NCBI GenBank assembly: GCA_027924585.1 | Contig: BSBM01001446.1 | Span: forward strand, 372,001 to 436,000 | Origin: Larix kaempferi | Lineage: Eukaryota; Streptophyta; Pinopsida; Pinales; Pinaceae | Reading direction: 5' to 3' | Length of the DNA stretch: 64,000 nucleotides | Shown here: one piece after another, positions 22,690 through 34,190 of the stretch | How the letters are laid out: every line of letters begins with the position of its first letter | Numbering within the stretch: position 1 is the first letter of the stretch | Position numbers and translations under genes: made by a program | Notes under the pieces: model-generated | The model's input: the letters and a program-made list of their open reading frames with translations, nothing else | Databases searched by the model: none | Told to the model about the DNA's origin: nothing

Positions 22690-23158
22690 ATCGTCTTCAT
22701 ACGATCAGCAGCATCGTCATCACACGATCAGCAGCATCGTCATCACACGATCAGCAGCATCGTCATCACACGATCAGCAACATCGTCATCACACGATCAG
22801 CAGCATCGTCATCACACGATCAACAGCATCGTCATCACACGATCAGCAGCATCGTCATCACATGATCAGCAGCATCGTCATCACACGATCAGCAGCATCG
22901 TCATCACACGATCAGCAGTATTGTCATCACATGATTAGCAGCATCGTCATCGCACGATCAGCAGCATCGTCATCACACGATCAGAAGCATCGTCATCACA
23001 CGATCAACAGCATCGTCATCACATGATCAGCAGCATCGTCATCACATGATCAGCAGCATCGTCATCACATGATCAGCAGCATCGTCATCACACGATCAGC
23101 AGCATTGTCATCACACGATCAGCAGTATCGTCATCACATGATTAGTAGCATCGTCAAG
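22690..23158. repeat. 23-bp tandem array (about 20 copies) in element B
   Basis: The unit is close to CATCGTCATCACACGATCAG with small variants. Each unit contains the inverted pair ATCGT/ACGAT around a 6-nt loop. It is directly tandem without unique spacers, so it is not a CRISPR array. Confidence 0.95.
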
Positions 23159-23179
23159 GAATGATGTAAACCAGTCATG

Positions 23180-23826
23180 TACCTTTTGAACCGAAGTCCA
23201 GGGACGATCCAGTCCTATCTTTATCGAAGACATACGTCTACGGCTCTTCTTTCGGACTTAAGTCTAGGAATGATCCAATCCCTTCATTATCGGAGACATA
23301 CGTCTACGGCTCTTCTTTCGGACTGAAGTCCAGGAATGATCCCAATCCCTTCATTATCGAAGACATACGTCTACGGCTCTTCTTTCGGACCGAAGTCCAG
23401 GAATGATCCCAATCCCTTTATTATCGGAGACATACGTCTACGGCTCTTCTTTCGGACCGAAGTCCAGGAATGATCCCAATCCCTTTATTATCGGAGACAT
23501 ACGTCTACGGCTCTTCTTTCGGACCGAAGTCCAGGAATGATCCCAATCCCTTCATTATCGGAGACTATGTCTACGGCTCTTCTTTCGGACCGAAGTCCAG
23601 GAATGATCCCAATCCCTTCATTATCGGAGACATACGTCTACGGCTCTTCTTTCGGACTGAAGTCCAGGAATGATCCCAATCCCTTCATTATCGGAGACAT
23701 ACGTCTACGGCTCTTCTTTCGGACTGAAGTCCAGGAATGATCCCAATCCCTTCATTATCGGAGACATACGTCTACGGCTCTTCTTTCGGACCGAAGTCCA
23801 GGAATGATCCCAATCCCTTCATTATC
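23180..23826. repeat. 67-bp tandem array (about 9-10 copies) in element B
   Basis: Each unit has GGAGACATACGTCTACGG, TTTCGGACTGAAGTCC (an inverted repeat GGACT/AGTCC) and GGAATGATCCCAATCCC. Open frames over this block are products of the repeat; 67 is not a multiple of three, so the frame rotates with each copy. Confidence 0.95.
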
Positions 23827-24416
23827 GAAGACCTCACGTCTACGGCTCTCTTTAGGACTGAAAGTCCAGGGATGATCCCAATCCCCTCAACTGTCCACTA
23901 AGGACTTCATTCTCGGAGACCTTACGTCTACGGCTCTCTTTAGGACTGAAAGTCCAGGGATGATCCCAATCCCCTCAACTGTCCATTAAGGACTTCATTC
24001 TCGGAGACCTTATGTCTACGGCTCTCTTTAGGACTGAAAGTCCAGGGATGATCCCAATCCCCTCAACTGTCCACTAAGGACTTCATTCTCGGAGACCTCA
24101 CGTCTACGGCTCTCTTTAGGACTGAAAGTCCAGGGATGATCCAATCCCCTCAACTGTCCACTAAAGACTTCATTCTCGGAGACCTCACGTCTACGGCTCT
24201 CTTTAGGACTGAAAGTCCATGGATGATCCAATCCCCTCAACTGTCCACTAAGGACTTCATTCTCGGAGACCTTACGTCTACGGCTCTCTTTAGGACTTGA
24301 AAGTCCAGGGATGATCCAATCCCCTCAACTGTCCACTAAGGACTTCATTCTCGGAGACCTCACGTCTACGGCTCTCTTTAGGACTGAAAGTCCAGGGATG
24401 ATCCAATCCCCTCAAC
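23827..24416. repeat. About 88-bp tandem array (about 7 copies) in element B
   Basis: The unit is a longer relative of the 67-bp unit: GAGACCTCACGTCTACGG, GGACTGAAAGTCC, GGGATGATCCAATCCCCTC and an added CTGTCCACTAAGGAC. The shared core shows that one array grew from the other. Confidence 0.95.
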
Positions 24417-24762
24417 TTGCATCATCAATATCAAAACATGTAAAACCACAACATGTATCATCATCATCAAAACATGTATAACCACAACATGTATCATCAA
24501 CATCAAAACATATATGACATGTATCATCAACATCAAGACATGTATAACCACAACATGTATCATCATCATCAAAACATGTATAACATGTATCATCAACATC
24601 AAAACATGTATAACCACAACATGTATTATCAACATCAAAACATGTATAACATGTATCATCAAAACATGTACAATCACAACATGTATCATCATCATCAAAA
24701 CATGTATAACATGTATCATCAACATCAAAACATGTATAACCACAACATGTATAAGTAAAGCT
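24417..24762. repeat. ACATGT-rich tandem array in element B
   Basis: Alternating units of about 36 and 30 bp (together 66 bp) built from AAAACATGTATAACCACAAC and ATGTATCATCAACATC; rich in the palindrome ACATGT. The histidine/tyrosine-rich frames across it are repeat artefacts. Confidence 0.93.
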
Positions 24763-24885
24763 AAGTATTCTAAGTATAAGAGTCCTAAATCTAAATAATT
24801 CTAAGTAACTGGGTGTAGAGAACATGTTACCTCATCAACGACCTTGTTGTTCGATGAGACAATCTCATCAGTAGTGACTATACTA

Positions 24886-25750
24886 CTCCCCCTTTCGAGG
24901 AGGGTCCTTTTAAACTACACCAAGCTTGTCTCGGAAGTATTCAAACTTCACTCGAGACAGAGGTTTGGTTGGTAAGTTCTTCACTTGACGTAGAGGTTTG
25001 GTTAGTACAACGGTAACCTGTTACAAATTCAAACTTTTAGAGTTCCTTTCTGCGTCATATCTTGTTAGTTCCCTATGTTCTTTGACTTATCATGGAACAC
25101 TAGATTCTATGTCATCTTGATACAACTCTAAATATCACATAGGATCTCAGTTGGTTCTATCTCTAAGTCAAACAAACCTAAAGCCAAACTTCTTCACAAC
25201 TAGCAGAGCAAGCAGCCATATATTCCGCTTGTGCTGAGAGCCACACTAGACTGCTTCCAGCTAAACCACGAGATCATGGCTAATCCCAGACAATAACATC
25301 CTCTCGATGTGTTCTTCTTGTCTGATGCACTTCCTGCCCAATCAGAATCTGAATAGCCATCTGAAGTCATGATCTTCAAGATAGCATAGATCAAATTCTA
25401 TCGTGTCCTTTATGTGCCTCATCACATACTTTGCAACTATCAGGTAAACACATCTAGTTTCCACTAGATACTAACTCAAGGTGTTCATAACAAAGCATAT
25501 ATCTAACCTAGTATAAGTTAGATATATCAAAGACCCAATAATTTGACTGTACAGAGTTATATCCACTAACTCTGATGAGTTATCCCCTAACAGCTTCAAG
25601 TTGGAATCCATAAGAGTGGCCATTCCAACACCTCAAGTCATATTTCTCATCATACTTTCCCTGGTTGAGAAATATTCCTTCTGAGCCTTGCCATACTTCC
25701 AGACCTAGGAAGTAAAGCATCAATTTGAGATCTTTCATTTTTTTTTTTCA
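24886..25750 (-). pseudogene. Element B decayed copia RT/RNase H fragments
   Basis: On minus, LMLYFLGLEVWQGSEGIFL (about 25,730-25,670) is the end of RT, and YSDSDWAGSASDKKNTS with SWKQSSVALST (25,360-25,215) belongs to RNase H. The part corresponding to the last 70 residues is reduced to traces, and many stops and deletions separate the pieces. The YVDD-bearing palm seen in A is missing. A G-run (GAAAGGGGGAGTA near 24,884-24,897) marks the same internal polypurine-like site as in A. Confidence 0.75.
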
Positions 25751-27689
25751 TTTCTGCATTGAATGATCTTCTGCATATCTATCTGTGCCATCTCTCGTTA
25801 GATGGGTCTACTGATATGAGCCTCAATATCATTCAAACTCTGTGGTGAGTTCCTTCTTGCATCCATGTCATATGTGTATCATATTCAACCTTGTAGCAAA
25901 GGTTGATATCCACATCACCCATGGTGATCATTAAGCTTATCAAATTATTATCGATCCTAGGTACCTATACAGAACCTGATTCATACTTCTTCTTTAATCA
26001 CACCATACTTGGAGCAAACATCTTGTCGTGATTCTCTTCCCCTTTCTAAGAGAATCTTCTAGCCATGAGCCTTCTATATTTTGTTTGATTTGAAAATCTT
26101 CTTGTTTGAACATCCACCACTTGTACGGTGTCCATCATTCTTCATGACCTTTCCTACAAATCAAAATTAAGTACATGATTAGTAATACTTCATAATCATC
26201 AAAAGATAACCCATTATGCATACAGATATCATTTACATAGTGATGCAACTATTTTGACCAATATTTTGGCACAACACTTTCCCATATCCTGTATGCATAC
26301 AGTGGCTATCTAGATGCCTTCCATCTCTACCAGAACATACTATCGAGAGTGTGCACAACTCTCAGCATGTCAGCAAAGAGGTTTCATTCTAGACAAGCAA
26401 CAATGGAATGTTTGTCCAAACATATGCACATTAGTTGTATACTGTTCAATGCTCTATGAATGTTTACACTCAGCATTATATATTCTAGGAATACAAATAT
26501 GCATGCAGGCAATATCATTACTATTTCAAATAGCAACTCAAATACTTATCTTTTATGTTTGTGTGGCTGCCTCCCGCTTGATCTTCTGTATGTCTTTTGA
26601 ACTTCTATTCATTCTGTACCACTGTGCATGCTCAAGAGTCATCCTCATGATCTCATACACAAACATACACTCATTAGTATATTCTAAATGCTATCAAAAC
26701 ATTATAGTACTAAATAATCTTGAAAACGTATAGTCATGATTATAGTTAATAAACATTAGTATTCAATATTTCAGGGAAGTCTTCTTTTACTCATGCATAT
26801 CATTGATAAAAGATATAATATGCATAATCCCTTGATTACTAACTTTATGAATAATCATAACCAATCATTCCAAGTATACTTATATAAGGGATCCTAACAC
26901 AAGGTAAGATTCATGGGAAACATACCTGGATTAGTATACCTACTTGGTTATGTACAACATACCTAAACAACCTCTTCAATGATTTAGAGATCCTGAGCTA
27001 GAACCTGCATGTCTCATAGGTTAAGCATAATATAACAAAGTCATACATACCTCGTAAGTAGAACAAAGATTATGGATGAGTCTTTGTCTTCATGTTTTCA
27101 TGGTCATGGAGCCTGATTTTTCTTTTGTGATGTACCTGTATCTTGTTAGCAGACAACCTCAACCTCACACAACACCATAATGCATTAGTACAATTATAAG
27201 TGTCAACACCCTAACCAATGAATATCTTCTATCATGCATTCATAATTTTGTTAAGGTGATACAACAAATCTAAAATCAAGATTGTACTAACTGTAATAAC
27301 ATGAAGACAAACATACCATAAACTTAATCATGAACAAATCTCAAAACATACCTCGATGAGTCATACCTATCGAGATCGCTTGTAATCTCCTTATGTAAAG
27401 CCTTAGCCTCATCTCCCTTTGAAACATGAACTCCTTCACTTATGTAGGTGACCAATCCATCTTCTTCTAGGATTAACCCTATCCACTTGATTTGCAAGAA
27501 CTGGACCTGGAGCTGGATATGGGTTTGTCAGAGAAACCCCAAAAATTCAAACTTTGAATTTCAAACTTCCGAAAGGATATAAATATGCGCCTTGATGAGC
27601 TGATCAAACTGATATATTAAGAATTTGAAAACTGCAAAGTTTTACTCCTCAATTTTGCCTTTGAAACTTTCGGATTCACTAGACGTGAC

Positions 27690-28000
27690 CCTGAACTGGG
27701 GTTTGATGAAGCCCACTCTTTTTCCCCATCAAAAAGTTTGATCCAAAGCTCTAAGCTTCTATTTTTCTGAGGAGCTTCCAGCCGTGGTCACAGATTTCAA
27801 AAATTCCCATTTTTTACAGAAGCCCTAATTTTCCGCTTTTCTGATCAAAGTCCCGAACTAGGGTCTAATCAAGCCCGGCCTTCTGCCCAACCAAAAATTA
27901 TGATCTTGTTCTCTAAATTTCTATTTTGATGAGTAGCATCCAGCCGTGGTCTCCGATTACAAAAATTCCAACTTTCTTCAAAGCCCTAAATTCCGGAAGC
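27690..28000. repeat. About 162-bp duplication in the copia leader
   Basis: The segment GAACTGGGGTTTGATGAAGC...CCAGCCGTGGTC (from about 27,692) recurs 162 bp later in diverged form (from about 27,855). Element A has the same pair at about 31,788 and 31,950, so the duplication predates both insertions. Confidence 0.7.
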
Positions 28001-28094
28001 CATGAATGAAGGTACCAAAAAAATAATTCTGTTTTGACAGAAATATGTACCTGATTGTTTCTGGTGTAACTCCAAAAATTTTTATCCACAGGGT

Positions 28095-28450
28095 CTGAAA
28101 AAGTTTTCTGAGATATCCTGACCTGTTAGCTTTCCATCCTGACAGGTCTGACCTCAATTGGATGTTCTGAGAGAGAGTTATGCCAAATGTCGCAACGTGA
28201 CCTGTTTTGGGAAAATACAGGAGAGCGAACTTGTACGGAGTGCCACGTGTCACTGTTTGACCTTCAGCCTCTGAAAAAGTTTTCTGAGATAGCTCGGCCT
28301 GTTATCTTTCCATCCTGACAGGTCTGACCGCAATTGGATTCTCTGAGAGAGAGTTATGCCAAGTGTCGCAACGTGACCTGTTTATGAGATAATACAGGAG
28401 AGCGAACTTGTACGGCGTGCCACGTGTCACTGTTTGACCTTCGGCCTCTG
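28095..28450. repeat. 176-bp tandem duplication in the leader of B
   Basis: Two copies, starting CTGAAAAAGTTTTCTGAGAT at 28,095 and 28,271, with the start of a third at 28,448. Each includes TGTCGCAACGTGACCTGTTT and GTGCCACGTGTCACTG. Element A has a single copy (about 32,200-32,380), so the duplication arose on the lineage of B. Confidence 0.88.
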
Positions 28451-28827
28451 AAAAAAATTTATGAGATAGTACAGTCTGTGTACTACCTGTTACTTTTCAC
28501 TAAATTTAATTTGGAGCTTCCTAGCCCAAGTTATGACCTTTTTCCCAAGGTCACCTGATTTTGACACAGATCTGGAAGAGGCAGAAACCCTATATTGTAC
28601 AGATCATAAATCACAAAGTACAACGAATTAGAGGTTGTCCTTTGGACACAAGGTACCTGGAGATCTTAGCTTCGTCCTGCAACAATTTCAGATCCGCAAA
28701 CTTCGCCAAAACGGATTTATAGCGAAAGTTCTACGATGACTGGTTTTTGCTATGTAAAACCCTAACCTTCAAATTGTCGTAAGTAAAGCAAGTGTCTTTA
28801 GTGCCATACCTTGTCTTCCTTCAGGTT

Positions 28828-28840
28828 AGCTCTGATACCA
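28828..28840 (-). promoter_or_regulatory. Primer-binding site of element B (tRNA-iMet)
   Basis: TGGTATCAGAGCT on minus, a perfect copy of the usual plant initiator-methionine tRNA site, directly next to the 5' LTR. Confidence 0.92.
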
Positions 28841-29446
28841 TGTTAAAATTCAATATGCTAAGACAGAAAATAGCAGCATTACATTCCATTTCACAATAAT
28901 AGCATATACAGGATCACTGAAGAAACAACAAGCATAGCATAAACACAAGAGAGCGAGATTTATCCTGGGAAACCCTCATGGGGTAGAAAACCCAGTAAAG
29001 CTTCCTCAATATAGATGACCAGCAATATACAAAGATGCAAACCCTGAGCATAAGCTCCTTCTTCTCCATAGCAGACCTCTCCTCCACAAGTGCGCCTTTC
29101 TCAAGTGAGAGTGAGTGTGTCGAATGAGGAACACACCTCCTCTATTTATACACTTCACTGATATGTATTTTACACAAGTACACGTAGGCTCGTATTTAAC
29201 CAATGGGTTAAATACCCCACTACAACTAACTGGGCCAACCCCTCTAGGGTGGTCTAATAACCCTTTGACCCACATAACACATTTAGGGCCGACCCCCACT
29301 AGGGAAGTCTAATAACCCGAGTTACCACATTCCGACGGAGGAATAAACATCTCCGGATATACAATAAGATCTTCACGGAGGAATGAATCATCTCCGGAAT
29401 AATAAAGTACAAATATAATATTCTTTGAAGTTACAATATCTCAACA
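28841..29446 (-). mobile_element. 5' LTR of element B
   Basis: 606 bp, near-identical to the 3' LTR. TATAAATA on minus lies at 29,143-29,150. Confidence 0.95.
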
Positions 29447-29451
29447 CAACT

Positions 29452-29969
29452 ATTAAGTTAACACGTCTAAGTTCCACTAGATACTGACTCAAGGTGTTCA
29501 CAGCAAAGCATATATCTGGTCTAGTGTTCGTTAGATACATTAGTGACCCAATAATCTTCCTGTGCAGAGTTACATCCACTAACTCGGATGAGTCATCTAT
29601 TAACAGCTTCAAGTTGGAATTCATGGGAGTGGCCATGGCTTTACATTCCAATATATCAAATCTCTTCAATATTTCCATAGCATACTTTCCCTAGTTGAGA
29701 AAGACTCCTTCTGATCCTTGCCACACTTCCAGTCCTAGGAAGTAATGCATCAAACTGAGATCATTCATCTCAAACTCTGCAGAGGGTTTCTTCTTGCATT
29801 CAACAATCTGTTTCTCATTTCCAGTCAGAAAAAGATCATCCACATACAACAACAATATGACATGTTCATCATCCATAACCTTGAGATAAAGGTTAGGATC
29901 AGCTTTACTTTTGGTAAAGCCCAAACCTGTCAAGAAGCTATCAATTCTCCCTCTATGACTGAACATCAT
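29452..29969 (-). pseudogene. Element A copia reverse transcriptase, C-terminal half
   Basis: On minus, the fragment from 29,969 has LLLYVDDLFLTG with the catalytic YVDD at residues 42-45, then MHYFLGLEVWQ. After one stop, the fragment at 29,678 has LKRFDILECKAMATPMN, YRKIIGSLMYLTNTRPDI-like sequence and FAVNTLSQYL, the RT-RNase H connection of copia pol. The frame runs on into 21,912 and lower once element B is removed. The RT fingers and everything upstream are absent. Only stops separate the pieces, and the two fragments share one frame. Confidence 0.88.
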
Positions 29970-32753
29970 TCACACTCTGCATTGAGTGATCTTCTGCATA
30001 TCTATCCGTGCAATCTCTCGTCAGATGGCCTACTGATATGAGTCTCAATATCATTCGAACTTTGTGGTGAGTTCCTTCTTGCATCTATCTAAGATAAGAA
30101 TGTCATCTGTATATAGACACCATCTTCAACCTTGTAGCAAAGGTTGAAATCCGCATCACCCATGGTGATCATTAAGCTCATCAAATGACTATCGATCCTG
30201 GGTTCCCATGCAGAGCTTTCTTCGATTACCCCATTAAGATAAATGGTCTTATATAGACACTTGGAGCAAACATCTCGTCATGATCCTCTTCTTCTTTCTA
30301 AGAGAATCTTCTAGCCATGATCCTTCTATAGTATGTTTGATTTGTAAGTCTTCTTGTTGAACATCCATCACTCGTTCGGTGTTCATCATCATTCTTCATG
30401 ATCTTTCCTACAAATCAAAGTTAATTACATGATTAGTAATACTTCATAATCATCAAATCATGTTGACATCATAACCTATTATGCATACAGATATGATTCA
30501 CAATGTAGTTATGAACTATCTTGACCAATACTTTGGCACAACACTTTTCCATATTTTGTATGCATACAGTGGCTATCTAGATGCCTTCCATCTCTACAAG
30601 AACATACTATCAATAGCATGCACAGCTCTCAGCATGTCAGCAAAGAGGTTTCATTCTAGATAATCAACAATGGAATGTTTGTCCAACTTACCCATCATAT
30701 GCATATTAGTAGCATATTGTTCAATGTTATATGAATGCTCACACTATGCATGATATATTCTAGGAATAAAAATACGCATGCAACTATTATGAGCAATATG
30801 ATTTACTATTTCAGAGATTCAAATAACAACTCAAATACTTATCTTTTATGTTTGTGTGGTTGCCTCCCACTTCTATATGTCTTTGAACTTCTATTCATTC
30901 TACACCACTATGCATGCTTAAGTGTGTACTAGTGTCATCCTCATGATCTCATACATAAACATGCATTCATTAGTATAATCTCAATACTATCAAAACATTA
31001 TGTATGGTCATGATCATTTCATACATAGGTATACTTACCTAAGATCCTAACAAAGTAGGATTCTAACTTGATATCAGAAAACATACCTGGATTATCATGC
31101 TTGGTTATGTCTTAACATACCCAAACAATATCTTATTTGTTCTCTTCAATGATTTAGAGACCTTGTGCTAAAACCTGCATATCTCATAGGTTAAGCAAAG
31201 TAGAACAAATTCATACATACCTCGTAAGTAGAGATTTTATGCGATCAAAGACTAGGGATGAGTCTTTGTCTTTATGTCATCATGGTCATAGAACTTGATT
31301 TGTCTTTCTTGATGTATCTGTATCTTGTTAGAAGACAACATCATCCTCATACAACACCACAGGTGCATTAGTACAATCATATAACCCTGATCAAAGAATG
31401 TATTCTATCATTCACATGCATTCATACTTTTACTAGGGTGATAAGACAATTCTAAGATTAATCAAGATTGTACTAACCTCAATAATATGAAGACAAACAT
31501 ATCATAAACTTAATCATGAACAAATTTCAACACATACCTGTTGAGATTTCTTGTAGTCTTTTTATGTAAGGCCTTAGCCTTATCTCCCCCTGAAACCAGA
31601 TCTGGAGCTAGATTAGGGTTTTTCAAAGAAACCCTAAAAAATTCAAATTTTGAATTTCAAAATTCTAAATGGATGGAAATATGTGGCTTTTTGAGCTAAT
31701 CAAGCTGGTATACTTCAATTTTGAAAACTACAAAATTTGACCCCTCAAAATTGCCTTTGAAACTTCTGAATTCACTAGATAGGACCTCAAACTAGGGTTT
31801 GATAAAGCCCACCCTTCTTCCCAATCAAAAGGTTCGATCCAAAGCTCTAAACTTCAATTTTTCTGAGGAGCTTCCAACTGTGGTCACAGACTTAAAAAAT
31901 TCCAACTTTTGTAGAAGCCCTAATTTTCCATCATCCCGATCAAAATCCCAAACTAGGGTTTGATCAAGCTCGGCCTTCTGCCCAACCAAAAATTTGATCT
32001 TGGTCTCTAAATTCGATTTTGATGAGGAGAATTCAGCTGTGGACTCCGAATCCACAATTCCAACTTTCTCTGAAGCCCTAAATTCCCGCAACAGTGGCAA
32101 GCCAAGAATGAAGGTGCTCGAAATCCAATTATGTTTTGACAGAAATATGCACCTGATTGTTTCTAGTGCATCTCTGAAATTAAAAATCTACAGGGTATGA
32201 AACTTCTACCTGTGGTATACTGACCTGACATATTTCCAACTCCACAGGTCTGACCTCAATTGGATTCTCTGAGAGAGATTTATGCCAAGTGTCGCAACGT
32301 GACCTATTTATGGGATAAAACATGAGAGCGAACTTGTATGGCATGCCACGTGTCACTGGTTCAACTTCGGCCTCTAAAAAACTTACTTGAGAAACTAAAG
32401 TCCGTGCTCTACTTGTCACCTTTTACAAAATTTCATTTGGAGCTTCCTAGCCTGAGATACGACCTTTTTTCCTAGGTCACCTGTTTATGACTGAGATCTG
32501 GAAGAGGTAGAAATCCTAACTTGTACTAATCATAAATCACAAAGTACAATGAATCTGAGGTTTTCCTTTGGACACATGGTACAGGGGGATGTTAGCTACA
32601 ACCTATAAATTTTTCAGATCCTGAACCTTCGCCAAAATGGATTTATAGCAAAAGATTCACGATGACTGGTTTTTTCTATATAAAACCCTAACCTTCAAAT
32701 TGTCGCAAGTGAAGCAAGTGTCGTAAGTGCCATACATTGCCTTCCTTCAAGTT
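29970..32753 (-). other. Element A leader, non-coding
   Basis: Homologous to the leader of element B, including the 162-bp duplication and one copy of the unit that is doubled in B. No gag, protease or integrase motif was found. Confidence 0.6.
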
Positions 32754-32766
32754 AGCTTTGATTCCA
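32754..32766 (-). promoter_or_regulatory. Primer-binding site of element A (mutated iMet)
   Basis: TGGAATCAAAGCT on minus: two changes from TGGTATCAGAGCT, directly next to the 5' LTR. Confidence 0.85.
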
Positions 32767-33360
32767 TGTTAAGATTCAATATGCTAAGACAGAAAATATC
32801 AGCATTGAATTTCATTTCACAACAATAGCATATACAGGATCACTGAAAGAACAACAAGCACAACATAAACACAAGAGACACAGATTTATCCTGGGAAACC
32901 CTCATGGGGTAGAAAACCCAGAAAAGCTTCCTCGATATAGATGACCAGCAAATACAAAGATGTAAACCCTAGACATAAGCTCCTTCTCCTCCATAGCATA
33001 TCTCTCCTCACGTATGCACCAATCACAAGTGAGTGTAATGTGTGTTAAATGAGGAACACACCTCCTCTATTTATACACAACTCCGACTTGACTTTTACAC
33101 TAACTAGGTCGGCTCCAACTTAACTACTTAACATAATGTGACAGGGCTGACCCCACTAGGGTGGTATAATAACCCTTTAACCCACATGACTCATACAGGG
33201 CCGAACCCCACTAGGGAAGTCTAATAACCCAAGTTTCCACATTCTCCACGGAGGAATAAAACATCTTCGGATATACAATAAGGTCTTCACGGAGGAATGA
33301 AACATCTCCGGAATAATAAAGTACAAATATAATATTCTTAGAAGTTACAATATTTCAACA
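32767..33360 (-). mobile_element. 5' LTR of element A
   Basis: 594 bp, partner of 19,438-20,030. TATAAATA on minus lies at 33,069-33,076. Confidence 0.92.
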
Positions 33361-33365
33361 TTGTC
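33361..33365 (-). repeat. Right target-site duplication of element A (TTGTC)
   Basis: Exact partner of 19,433-19,437. Confidence 0.92.
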
Positions 33366-33612
33366 TTGTGTACCTAAATATGATGTGCTTCGTCCAAAAA
33401 ATTTGTAAATTGTTACTCGACAAGGTACCCATATTGGTCCTGATAGACCATAGATAAGCAAAATAGTAACCAAAGAAGACTATCCAAATCCGGCTAAACA
33501 AAAATCTGTGTTTAAAAATGCATATGTTATATTTACTGAATTGGAAGCCCATGAAGACACTGAAGAAAACCGACAAGAAGCTGAGCCGGATTTTATGAGC
33601 AGAACGAAATGA
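33366..33612 (+). pseudogene. G1 gag-protease linker, resumed after element A
   Basis: After removing A and one TTGTC copy, the gag frame continues here as CVPKYDVLRPKNL, a stop, IVTRQGTHIGPDRP, another stop, and a charged segment ending near FMSRTK. The NIVTR-like motif matches the equivalent place in G2 (NIVTRSG near 60,365), where it also sits between the last CCHC motif and protease. Two TAA/TAG stops break it. Confidence 0.65.
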
Positions 33613-34190
33613 ACACGGATTATTATCAGATGCTTAACACAAAATAAAAGAGATATAGTAAAATTGGTTTTCTATTCAATAAGGGAATAAGTTGAAACTA
33701 TAAAATACAGCAGAAAACAAGCTTGCAGGAATGGTGGCGCCTTATCTCTAAGAAGAGATGTGACGGCTGCGCTCATTCGCAAGAAGATGAATACGAAGAG
33801 AGGCCCAAAGGGCCTATTTATCATAAGCATGAGGGACATAATCCCAATCATCCAAAAACCCAACCCTAGAAAATGAACCGTCATAAAGTTTGCAGCCCCA
33901 AGGTGGTTAGTTGAACAGTCAACTTCCTGGGGTCATAACTTTTGCATACGATCTCCGTTTGGGGCGCTCGGTAGCCCATTAGAAAGGTCTATCCCATATT
34001 TACAACTTTTGACTAGAGCCAAATGCATGACAAAGGTAACGATTTGGCTCCCCAAATCACCAAAAAAGGTCATTTAGGGCCTCAAAACGGCCCTGGAAGT
34101 TTAGGACCCGAAAAAACTGCTAAAAATAGTAAATTACCAAAATTGCCAGAAATCTGTTTTGAGCCAGTTGGAAAGGTGGGTGGCCACCGA
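33610..34190. other. Non-coding block inside G1, possible solo LTR
   Basis: The coding of G1 stops near 33,612 and resumes near 34,191. Read on minus, the block looks LTR-like: a TGATAAATAGG element near 33,812-33,823 followed by a T-rich stretch, and it starts on plus with TGAACACGG. No target duplication was found, so the insertion is a guess; a decayed linker is the alternative. Confidence 0.3.

Larger units (their letters stand above)
25751..28827 (-). other. Element B leader, non-coding
   Basis: It corresponds to 29,990-32,750 of element A with many small differences, so it is an ancestral part of this family. It lacks gag, protease and integrase. The part nearest the primer site has two internal duplications (see below). 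The small open frame at 26,314-26,733 has a stretch of hydrophobic residues but no homology I recognise. Confidence 0.6.
21913..29446 (-). mobile_element. Element B: young non-autonomous copia element nested in A
   Basis: Two 606-bp LTRs differ by a single base that I could find (G at 22,309, A at 29,237), and the CAACT target duplication is exact. The primer site is a perfect tRNA-iMet match and the polypurine tract is intact. It is 7.5 kb, minus strand, of the same family as its host A. The interior has only decayed RT and RNase H fragments (about 25,200-25,750), no gag, protease or integrase, a long non-coding leader with internal duplications, and about 2.2 kb of tandem repeats before the 3' LTR. 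Near-identical LTRs with dead coding show recent mobilisation by enzymes supplied from elsewhere. Confidence 0.95.
19438..33360 (-). mobile_element. Element A: non-autonomous Ty1/copia element, minus strand
   Basis: Direct LTRs of 593 and 594 bp, an exact TTGTC target duplication, a tRNA-iMet-like primer site next to the right LTR and a polypurine tract next to the left LTR define the element and its minus orientation. Without nested element B it is about 6.4 kb. It keeps RT and RNase H of copia type but no recognisable gag, protease or integrase. The space between primer site and RT (29,970-32,753) is non-coding leader, and the space between RNase H and 3' LTR holds tandem repeats. The LTRs differ at about 27 positions by eye (about 4.5%). 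It would have needed enzymes from another copy. Confidence 0.93.

Noticed and set aside
22690-23158. Regular 23-bp repeats resembling a CRISPR array
   Set aside because: Units are directly tandem with no unique spacers, in a plant retrotransposon context; this is a minisatellite.
23470-23740. Repetitive frames over the 67-bp array
   Set aside because: The unit is not a multiple of three, so identical peptides appear in rotating frames; not coding.
24453-24825. Long open frames rich in His/Tyr/Asn or Cys/Asp, on both strands
   Set aside because: They arise from the 66-bp tandem array; several frames on both strands are open at once and no start context or domain supports a gene.
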